Translations under genes and position numbers: made by a program
Source: SXOA01 sp046153945
Lineage (GTDB): Bacteria > Planctomycetota > Planctomycetia > Pirellulales > Pirellulaceae
Length of the DNA stretch: 64,000 nt
Assembly: GCA_046153945.1 (NCBI GenBank)
Contig: JBJXFF010000084.1
Coordinates: 1-64,000 of the forward strand
Reading direction: 5' to 3'
The notes under the pieces: generated by a model
Seen by the model: only the letters and a program-made list of their open reading frames with translations
What the model was told of the DNA's origin: nothing
Databases searched by the model: none
Shown here: positions 58,603-64,000 of the stretch, one piece after another
How the letters are laid out: each line of letters begins with the position of its first letter
Position numbering within the stretch: position 1 is the first letter of the stretch

Positions 58603-60735
58603 TCACGGTTTGATGACCGTGATTCTCACCGGCTTGCTGGAGTACGTCGCCTTCATCACGAAGTTGAGGGAAACGTTCGCCATGACGCAAGTAACCTGTG
58701 GCTCACACGGCGGCGCATCGGCGGCGCATTTGAGCGTGAGGTGCCCTTGGCTGTCACTGCCGGAGAGGAGAGATTTGATGTCCTTCTCGTCGAGCGTGAC
58801 TCCCTTGGGGAGCGAATTGCCATAGACCTGCCCAAGGTGCTGGAAGAGCATGTCCAGCGTCACGTTCTTATCGAAGCCAGGCATGCGCTCGATGGTGATG
58901 GCGATTTTTTTGGACTCGCCAGGCTTGATCGCAATGTCATAGTCGCTGAGCGTGACCGCTTTAATGTCGCCACTGCCGAGGACGCAGACGGCGTGGGTAT
59001 CGACGAAGAACTGGTTGCGGCCGCCGCCGGGGTTGTAGATTTCCTGATAGGGAATGGCCGTTTCCGAAATAGGAAGCACCTGGCCGCTGGCGAGCATGTG
59101 CGTCGCCTTGCCCCGAACGACGATGTTGCCGGCCGTGGGGCGAGCATCGGCGGGAGCTTCAAGGATGATGCAGCCGTCCTGAATGTTGGCGGGGATTTTT
59201 CCGCAGGTCGCCGTCACGCCGGCAGGCAGGTCGTCAATCTCCAGTTGCACTTCCCCTGTGAAGCCGTTTTTGCGCGTCGCCCGCACAAAAATCGCCGCGG
59301 CTCCGCCCGGCATGACCTGGGTCTTGTCGGTGTCGATGAACAGGTCGAAGCGGGGCTGGCTGCGGGTGGCTTCCAGGATATAAGGATACTGCGGCCCGCC
59401 ACGAAGATGGATGTCCCGGATTTCCAAAATGTACTTGCCGTCCGCAGGAGCGGCCCAGTGCTCGATGAACGAATCCGCTGAGCCCCGGATGCCGCGGCGA
59501 AGGTCGTCATTCACCGCCAGTTGCTGCCCTTTGGCGTCGAGCAGCCGCAGATACGAATCGAGCCCTGATTGCAGGCGACGGGCTTGGACTTCGAAGGAAA
59601 ACGTCTCGCCAGACTTAGCATCGAAGACGTAGCAATCGGCGTCGGCTTCGGATTCCATCCGACCACAAATCGCGGCGGGGAGACTGACCGGCTGTGCTTT
59701 GTCGAAGGCGTTGTTCTCGGTGGCCCCTTCAGCGATGACAGGCAAGTCCGTAACGAAAGCGGGAATAGGATTAGAAAGCTCCGGCCCAAGCGGCAGACGA
59801 ATCTGGCTGCTGCCAAGTAGCCTATCGGCGGGGAGCGTGACCGTGACCGTGGTTAAATCTCCAAGCTGCGTTCCCACTAGGGCGAGCGGCTGCGGCTCCC
59901 CTCGGCGGACGGCGAGCGGGAAGATGCTTTCCACGAACGGCCGGCTGTTCACTTCCACGCAGTACTGCCAGTCCTGGTTTCCTTCGTAGCGGACGTCCCG
60001 AATCTCCAGCAGGTAGTCCCCCGCCTGCTCAAACTTCTGGCTCAGGAACGGGTCGGCAAAGAAATAGTTGTCGCTCGTCGCAATCACGCCCCCGGCCGCA
60101 TTGCGAATCGTCAAAATCGGGTCGCCATGGTTTTGCAAATCATGAATCCGGTCCTCCAGCCGCCCGCAGCGGACATGGAAGGCGAAGGACTGCCCCGCCT
60201 GGGCATGGAACTTGAAATAGTCGATGTCCTCGGCCTTCTCAATCGCCCCGCAAAGCGTCGCGGGAAACTGCACCACCTGCGCCTGCTCCGGCTTGTCGTT
60301 AACAGGTATCTCTTGAATGACTGGGTCGCGCACAATCACCACCTGCCCCACCGTGCTCACCCCCGTCGGTGTGACGATCCGGACATCCCGCACCCCTGGC
60401 AAAGCATCTGCTGACACGGTGAACTTCACCTCCATCTTGGTGAGCTCCGGCTTCTTCGCCTCTTCCTCGGGCTTGAGCATCGGCGGCTGAACTTCCGCAG
60501 TCACTCCTTCGCCGGTGATGAGCACCTGGTAAGCACGGAGCATCGTATAGCGGGAATGGAATGTCACCGTCGACTCTGTCCCCACCTGCACCGCCACTGG
60601 GCGGACGCTCATAAGCATGGGGTAAGAGGACTGGGCAAGGGCGGTCGCACTGGCCAGCAGCAGTCCAATCGCGACTGCCCATGACGGAGCCTTCAGCAAC
60701 CCTCGCATCCCCCCGCTAGTATTGTCCTGATTCAT
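58603..60735 (-). CDS. Secreted PPC-domain protein, second of two
   Basis: 710 aa from ATG at 60735; an ATG nine codons later follows a G-run and is possible. Signal peptide ends near ATALAQSS. PPC-type modules: EKAEDIDYFKFHAQAGQSFAFHV-like, then EADADCYVFDAKSGETFSFEVQARRL, and closing Ig-like repeats (GEVQLEIDDLPAGVTATCG). No catalytic domain seen. Style and layout match the 17164-19497 product. Its first codons ATGAATCA include an octamer of cluster B, which fills the upstream 130 bp. Confidence 0.85.
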   Translation of the reverse strand: MNQDNTSGGMRGLLKAPSWAVAIGLLLASATALAQSSYPMLMSVRPVAVQVGTESTVTFHSRYTMLRAYQVLITGEGVTAEVQPPMLKPEEEAKKPELTKMEVKFTVSADALPGVRDVRIVTPTGVSTVGQVVIVRDPVIQEIPVNDKPEQAQVVQFPATLCGAIEKAEDIDYFKFHAQAGQSFAFHVRCGRLEDRIHDLQNHGDPILTIRNAAGGVIATSDNYFFADPFLSQKFEQAGDYLLEIRDVRYEGNQDWQYCVEVNSRPFVESIFPLAVRRGEPQPLALVGTQLGDLTTVTVTLPADRLLGSSQIRLPLGPELSNPIPAFVTDLPVIAEGATENNAFDKAQPVSLPAAICGRMESEADADCYVFDAKSGETFSFEVQARRLQSGLDSYLRLLDAKGQQLAVNDDLRRGIRGSADSFIEHWAAPADGKYILEIRDIHLRGGPQYPYILEATRSQPRFDLFIDTDKTQVMPGGAAAIFVRATRKNGFTGEVQLEIDDLPAGVTATCGKIPANIQDGCIILEAPADARPTAGNIVVRGKATHMLASGQVLPISETAIPYQEIYNPGGGRNQFFVDTHAVCVLGSGDIKAVTLSDYDIAIKPGESKKIAITIERMPGFDKNVTLDMLFQHLGQVYGNSLPKGVTLDEKDIKSLLSGSDSQGHLTLKCAADAPPCEPQVTCVMANVSLNFVMKATYSSKPVRITVIKP

Positions 60736-60857
60736 GATTCACGGGCCTTTTTTTCGCGGACTTAGGACGATTCGCATCGCGGCAACCTGTTGTCTCTAAA
60801 TACGTTGCGCTGATTCATGTCGCTGCAAGGTGATTCACACTCCTGATTTCTGATTCA
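60728..60857. promoter_or_regulatory. RTGAATCA octamer cluster B
   Basis: Five copies, all reading TGAATCA on the minus strand like the PPC gene: 60728-60734 and 60735-60741 in direct tandem, then 60811, 60831 and 60851 at exact 20-bp steps. The first overlaps the start codon. The final copy is followed 13 bp on by the palindrome at 60870. Confidence 0.45.
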
Positions 60858-60869
60858 CGGTCGTTAGTG

Positions 60870-60892
60870 GTCCGCTCACTCCGTGAGCGGAC
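60870..60892. repeat. TCC-loop palindrome, intact 10-bp stem
   Basis: GTCCGCTCAC, loop TCC, exact complement. Same core as the elements at 1-15, 6999-7023 and 7024-7046. Immediately after it, 60893-60952 holds GGAGTCC and GGACTCC arms about 40 bp apart, a further inverted repeat. Confidence 0.75.
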
Positions 60893-61247
60893 GCTGGAGT
60901 CCAGGCTTTAGCCGGCTTCCGACCAAGACCGCATAAAGGCGGGACTCCAACGTGTTTGGAATCTCTGCTCCTCGCTCCATTCTAGCACCAGCCGCTCGCC
61001 GGAGCGACCTTGTTGAAAAACCCCCCTGGTAAACCAACAGCCCCCCCGGCCCGCGGGTAGCAAACTCTGTTGGCAAACCCCCCGGGTTTACCAACACCCC
61101 CTCAATCGCAATCGTTCCCCACACGAACCCCCAGCGCCCACGAGGACGAACCGTGACTCTTCCTCGCTGGCGCTTCGGGTTGGTGTCAAAGGCCGAGTTA
61201 ATCATTAAGTTGCCCATTCCAGCCGACATTCGTTTTCGCGACATCAT
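60876..61247 (-). CDS. Doubtful small ORF built from repeat elements
   Basis: 123 codons from an ATG at 61247 with AGGAG seven bases upstream, so translation is possible. The sequence is mostly repeats: TNPKRQRG is a recurring planctomycete intergenic peptide, LVNPGG and LLVYQGG come from the GC palindromes, and the end RPLTE is the TCC-loop palindrome. No domain. Probably not a conserved protein. Confidence 0.2.
   Translation of the reverse strand: MMSRKRMSAGMGNLMINSAFDTNPKRQRGRVTVRPRGRWGFVWGTIAIEGVLVNPGGLPTEFATRGPGGLLVYQGGFSTRSLRRAAGARMERGAEIPNTLESRLYAVLVGSRLKPGLQRPLTE
61024..61095. repeat. GC-rich palindromic array
   Basis: GTTGGCAAACCC at 61069-61080 pairs with GGGTTTACCAAC at 61084-61095 around CCC, with one mismatch in 12. 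A related CTGGTAAACCAAC lies at 61026-61038, so it contains direct and inverted parts. Confidence 0.6.
61161..61181 (-). repeat. NPKRQRG-encoding planctomycete repeat
   Basis: On the minus strand it reads the seven codons NPKRQRG. This short DNA motif recurs in intergenic DNA of planctomycete genomes (recalled, not searched here). Confidence 0.5.
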
Positions 61248-61377
61248 CGCACTTCTCCTGAAAAGTTCCGAAAGAACACTTTCCGACAATGACTGACTAA
61301 TTATACTCATGTTCACTTGTCACCGTCAAGCACCGGCGGCTGGATTTTCGGAGACAGTTGTACTGAAGATGGCGGCA

Positions 61378-61421
61378 AGAAGGGTAGGCCGCCAGTCCTC
61401 TGGCGAGCCCTGAGGGTTGAC
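61378..61421 (+). repeat. Covarying hairpin repeat, copy 2
   Basis: Hairpin 61387-61409: GGC, CGCCA, loop GTCCTC, TGGCG, bulged A, GCC; flanks AGAAGGGTA and CTGAGGGTT. It and copy 3 face each other across about 120 bp. Confidence 0.7.
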
Positions 61422-61439
61422 GTTTTGACCCGCAAGATG

Positions 61440-61718
61440 TTGCGCGGCGAGGATGGGTTGGCGACGGTGATTCTGTGCGGAGCTTTGCCACCTGGAATGT
61501 TTTTTGCCACTGCCGGCCGAGCTCTGATGGCTCGCGAGAGGATTCGCGGCCGACTATTTCTTGCTCGGCGGCGGCCAAGCCGACGAGCTAGGTTGACCTG
61601 GGAATGTTCACCGCGCCCCGGATTGCGTCAAAAATCGAGACTGGGCACTCGGAACCTCGCGTCACTGCAACTCATCAGATGGTCCACACGCGACATAGAG
61701 GAGGAACCCGTAACTCAG
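61440..61718 (+). repeat. Direct repeat A (about 279 bp) flanking a toxin-antitoxin pair
   Basis: Aligns by eye with 62240-62511 in the same orientation, including GAGCTCTGATGGCTCGCG, GGGAATGTTCACCGCGCC, AAAAATCGAGACTGGGCA and GGAACCTCGCGTCAC, with small gaps and substitutions. It encloses hairpin copy 3 (61529-61551). Confidence 0.75.
61529..61551 (-). repeat. Covarying hairpin repeat, copy 3
   Basis: Minus strand: GGC, CGCGA, loop ATCCTC, TCGCG, bulged A, GCC. The stem is fully paired although its bases differ from copies 1 and 2. Confidence 0.7.
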
Positions 61719-61734
61719 CTTCGAAGCCAGGAGA

Positions 61735-61989
61735 TTATTTGATCAGTTCGTCGTACTCCGCATGCGTTCCAATCCAGACCCATACCAGGTCACCAGCATC
61801 TTCGATGGCGAGTGCCCGGTAATGTAAACCGACTCTCACGGACCAATAATCGTCTACCTTTTTGAGGTGGAGCGATGGGTGCCTCAGATTGTCGCAAAGA
61901 GTCGCGTAACAGCGGTCGGCCAAATCTTGGACTTCGACCGGTAAGCGGCGATAGCAGTCCCAAAATCGAGGCGTCGCTCGATGTCTCAT
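61735..61989 (-). CDS. RelE/ParE-superfamily toxin
   Basis: 84 aa from ATG at 61989, overlapping the antitoxin stop as ATGA. It reads as a compact RelE-type fold: basic ATPRFWDCYRRLP start, helix VEVQDLADRCYATL, then LHLKKVDDYWSVRVGLHYRALA and a final strand DLVWVWIGTHAEYDEL. This resembles mRNA-interferase relatives. The longer upstream reading only mirrors the antitoxin. Copies A and B of a 270-280 bp repeat flank the pair. Confidence 0.85.
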   Translation of the reverse strand: MRHRATPRFWDCYRRLPVEVQDLADRCYATLCDNLRHPSLHLKKVDDYWSVRVGLHYRALAIEDAGDLVWVWIGTHAEYDELIK

Positions 61990-62186
61990 CGCTCGGTGCA
62001 GCGCCCTTCGCGCAGGTCGTTTAGGGCTTCTTCTCGCAGCCAGTCGAGGGAGCCTTTTTTCACGTCCGTCTCGAACTGCCGGTCCCATTGGTCGGCGTCG
62101 AACTCAGCAAACCAGATCCGAAACGCGGCCAAGTCGTCCGCCTTGAGTTGCTTCACGGCGTTTTCAATCTCAAGAACAGTACTCAT
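61986..62186 (-). CDS. Antitoxin partner of the 61735 toxin
   Basis: 66 aa from ATG at 62186. Short helical protein: MSTVLEIENAVKQLKADDLAAFRIWFAEFDADQWDRQFE, then VKKGSLDWLREEALNDLREG. The N-terminal EIENAVKQL helix and the C-terminal DWLREEAL helix are typical for antitoxins whose C-terminus covers the toxin. The stop overlaps the toxin start. Confidence 0.82.
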   Translation of the reverse strand: MSTVLEIENAVKQLKADDLAAFRIWFAEFDADQWDRQFETDVKKGSLDWLREEALNDLREGRCTER

Positions 62187-62239
62187 ATCCAAAGTTTAGC
62201 CCGCTACTATCGAAACTTCAAGAGATTTTAGCGTCGGAG

Positions 62240-62511
62240 GATATTGAGCGGCGAGGGCGGGTTGCAAAGGCGCACTTGTGCGACCTCTTTGGGCCTGGAG
62301 TATTTTTGTCACCGCCAGCCGAACTCTGATGGCTCGCGAGAGGACTCGCGGCCTACTTTTCTTGGCGGCGAAGCTGGCGAGCTGGGGGACCTGGGAATGT
62401 TCACCGCGCCGCGGATTGCCTCAAAAATCGAGACTGGGCATTGGGAACCTCGCGTCACCGCAACTCACCACATGGGCCACACGCGACAGAGAAGAGGAAC
62501 CCGTAGCTCAG
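62240..62511 (+). repeat. Direct repeat B (about 272 bp)
   Basis: Second copy of the 61440-61718 repeat, in the same orientation, on the other side of the toxin-antitoxin pair. It includes hairpin copy 4 (62331-62353). Confidence 0.75.
62331..62353 (-). repeat. Covarying hairpin repeat, copy 4
   Basis: Minus strand: GGC, CGCGA, loop GTCCTC, TCGCG, bulged A, GCC, flanked by AAAGTA and ATCAGAGTT. Confidence 0.7.
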
Positions 62512-62536
62512 TGGTGGAGTAGGGAGGTAGCACGAA

Positions 62537-62737
62537 CTACCCGCCGCCCTGTGGGTTGACTTCTTCATCGAACAACATTTTCTTCACAAGCGGTTCCGGA
62601 GCGTATTTTCCGCCAAGTTTACCCCTCACTCTCGCAACTGCCCCCTTCTTGCTGGCACGTTTGGCGGATCGCTGTTTGGCATCGCCTGCTGTTTGGCGGA
62701 TTCCTTGGGCTGGTCCACGCAGTCTCATTTTTGCCAT
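62537..62737 (-). CDS. Small basic protein of unknown function
   Basis: 66 aa from ATG at 62737, preceded by AAGGAG at six bases. Rich in Lys/Arg/Ala/Gly (SAKRASKKGAVARVRGKLGG) with an acidic end (FDEEVNPQGGG). No family recognised. It could bind nucleic acid. It lies 65 bp downstream of the large unknown gene at 62803 and may share its transcript. Confidence 0.55.
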   Translation of the reverse strand: MAKMRLRGPAQGIRQTAGDAKQRSAKRASKKGAVARVRGKLGGKYAPEPLVKKMLFDEEVNPQGGG

Positions 62738-62802
62738 AAAAACTCTCCTTGGCAAATTCTTAGCGCGTGGACCTCGAGAGTCAATCGAGCCCTCGGCAGT
62801 TT

Positions 62803-63993
62803 CTATTTTTCGCTGGCCGGCGAGGAACTTACACTAGAGATTTTCTTGCCGTCCACTTTGATCTCAGAAATCCGGCCCTTTTCGCAAATGACCCAAATCT
62901 CAGGAAACTTCTTGGATTTCAACTGGACCATTCCTTCCTCGTAATCCGAGCCGGAAAGCACGATGTACTCTCGATGATTAAGCCGGTCGATATTCGCAAT
63001 AGCTCGTTCAACGTCAGGTGGCAAATTCTTGGATCGTCCAACGCCATCCTTCGGAAGCGGAACAGTAAAACGGATGGTCCCTTTTGGCGAATCCAATATT
63101 CGAATAATACTGCTGTCTTCTTCCTCAGACATCGTAAATGACATGTCCTTACCTGGCTCTGCGGCAGAGACTTTCTCTATCTCGCTCGTGAGCCAGCCGT
63201 CAAAGACCAATTCTCCATTTGCCTTGGCCTCCGCTCTGCGCTTCGCAGCCTCCCGCTCAAACTCAAGGATATCTTCTTTGATTATCTTCAGAAACGCACC
63301 TTTGACCTCATCCGGAACACTGTCACGCTTACCGCCGCCGGTTTTTCCGCTGCGACGGATGCTGCCTGGCTTAATCGCAGAGTCCGGGCCTAATCCCGGT
63401 ACTCGCGGGGATTCTGGAGCGTCAGCCTTGTCTTCGGTTGGCTCGACCTTAGACTTTTCGGTGGCGAATTTGAAATTGATTAAGTGAATCGAGTGGGAAT
63501 GGCGGTCAGCAACTTCGACAGCTAAGGTGCGGCGGAAAAACACCGTATCATTCTTGTATTCGTCAACGTAAAATCGTGGCGTTCCAGTCAGTATCAACGT
63601 ATCGCCTGGCTTTAGGTCCAGTGCCTGCTCTTTCGACAGCTTTATGTTCGATACGCTAGTTCGGTGATCCCACTTTTCTCGGAAGTCCGGTGTCTCTTCG
63701 GGTGCGTCCAAAACGATTTCAAATGACCGGCCATTAAACTGGACATCTCGCACCGGGCATCGCAGCGTCCAAGATTGGCTCTTTAAAGCGTCGTCCAGCC
63801 TTTTCGCCATCTGCTGGTGAACTTGTTCCCTCTTGACTGATGTGTCTTGTTCCTCGATTTTATCCATTCCTTCACAATACTTAGTGTAGAATTCGTCAAT
63901 CAAGTCCTTTGTACTCTTTGTCTTTACCGGCACTTCTCCCATTGGCTTTGCAATTGCGCCTCCCTTTTTCTCCGTCTCAACAAACTTCTTCAT
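62803..63993 (-). CDS. Unknown protein, 5' end close to window edge
   Basis: 396 aa from an ATG at 63993; the frame stays open to the edge and no ribosome binding site is visible, so the true start may lie outside. The N-terminal part is charged and helical (TKDLIDEFYTKYCEGMDKIEEQDT). A beta-rich region follows (GDTLILTGTPRFYVDEYKNDTVFF), then a Pro/Ser/Lys linker, a helix EFEREAAKRRAEAKANG, and a second beta-rich end (IVLSGSDYEEGMVQLKS). No signal peptide or family was recognised. Base use is less GC-rich than in most of the window. Confidence 0.7.
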   Translation of the reverse strand: MKKFVETEKKGGAIAKPMGEVPVKTKSTKDLIDEFYTKYCEGMDKIEEQDTSVKREQVHQQMAKRLDDALKSQSWTLRCPVRDVQFNGRSFEIVLDAPEETPDFREKWDHRTSVSNIKLSKEQALDLKPGDTLILTGTPRFYVDEYKNDTVFFRRTLAVEVADRHSHSIHLINFKFATEKSKVEPTEDKADAPESPRVPGLGPDSAIKPGSIRRSGKTGGGKRDSVPDEVKGAFLKIIKEDILEFEREAAKRRAEAKANGELVFDGWLTSEIEKVSAAEPGKDMSFTMSEEEDSSIIRILDSPKGTIRFTVPLPKDGVGRSKNLPPDVERAIANIDRLNHREYIVLSGSDYEEGMVQLKSKKFPEIWVICEKGRISEIKVDGKKISSVSSSPASEK

Positions 63994-64000
63994 TTCAGTC

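Larger units (their letters stand above)
60736..61734. other. 999-bp repeat-rich stretch without a secure gene
   Basis: It holds the octamer cluster B, the TCC-loop palindrome, GC palindromes, an NPKRQRG element, one doubtful open frame, and repeat copy A with its two hairpins. These are itemised separately. No RNA gene was recognised. Confidence 0.6.
62187..62536. other. 350-bp gene-less stretch holding repeat copy B
   Basis: Between the antitoxin start and the small basic gene. It is filled mainly by direct repeat B. CCCGTAGCTCAGTGGTGG at 62500-62517 looks like a tRNA D-arm but no T-arm or acceptor stem follows. Confidence 0.65.

Noticed and set aside
60811..60857. Three TGATTCA units at 20 bp as a CRISPR array.
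   Set aside because: The units are only 7-8 bp long, spacers are 13 bp and no cas gene is present.
61390..61560. Inverted hairpin copies 2 and 3 as ends of an insertion sequence.
   Set aside because: The 120-bp interior has no transposase and there is no visible target duplication.
62500..62575. A tRNA-like start (CCCGTAGCTCAGTGGTGG).
   Set aside because: No anticodon arm, T-arm or acceptor pairing follows, and repeat copy A has a related CCCGTAACTCAG without a tRNA.

Overview
The window looks like chromosomal DNA of a planctomycete, most likely Pirellulales or a close relative. The evidence is the gene content: two DUF1592/DUF1552 gene pairs, a very large PVC-type haem protein with HEAT repeats, a BBP7-like outer-membrane protein, a DWG-type Ser/Thr kinase with TPRs, many secreted esterases, PPC-domain proteins, a FlgI-like lipoprotein, and an intergenic element encoding NPKRQRG. 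Base composition is GC-rich except in a few islands. No rRNA, tRNA, CRISPR array, insertion sequence or prophage was seen. The genus cannot be fixed from the sequence alone.

Layout. 0.1-19.5 kb: a secreted repeat protein, then a long minus-strand run. This run holds an ankyrin/kelch protein, a ParE-type toxin-antitoxin pair, a DUF1592-DUF1552 pair, and (after a lone sulfite-oxidase-like gene) a six-gene block: PPC protein, PHB-type esterase, sugar-phosphate isomerase-like TIM barrel, zinc-ribbon protein, giant PVC haem protein, alpha/beta hydrolase. 20-32 kb: TPR kinase, BD-FAE-like esterase with a Gfo/Idh/MocA oxidoreductase, BBP7 protein, UDP-sugar dehydrogenase, pyrophosphatase, FlgI-like lipoprotein. 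32-43 kb: smc, an AT-rich islet with two coupled DUF3800-like genes, and an alkD-esterase-KOW/DUF1801-pentapeptide operon. 43.6-49.4 kb: a second DUF1592-DUF1552 pair facing an octahaem cytochrome. 49.5-60.7 kb: an EF-hand protein, a CYTH protein divergent from an FHA/class III cyclase, an extremely acidic protein, scpB divergent from a parA/soj gene, a TPR lipoprotein, a diguanylate cyclase and a second PPC protein. 60.7-64 kb: a repeat-rich accessory stretch with a second toxin-antitoxin pair between two copies of a 270-280 bp repeat, then two unknown genes.

Themes. (1) Periplasmic or cell-surface breakdown of polymers and oxidation of sugars through cytochrome-linked planctomycete modules. 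(2) Chromosome segregation (smc, scpB, parA). (3) Signalling by cyclic nucleotides (class III cyclase, CYTH protein, intact GGEEF diguanylate cyclase) and by a Ser/Thr kinase.

The least explained signals are non-coding: clusters of an RTGAATCA octamer before both PPC genes and near the DUF3800-like islet, three of them at exact 20-bp steps; a structured repeat with compensatory stem changes in four copies; and palindromes with a TCC loop, one of which supplies a stop codon. Starts were moved to internal ATG or GTG codons wherever an upstream extension merely read through a neighbouring gene or lacked a ribosome binding site.
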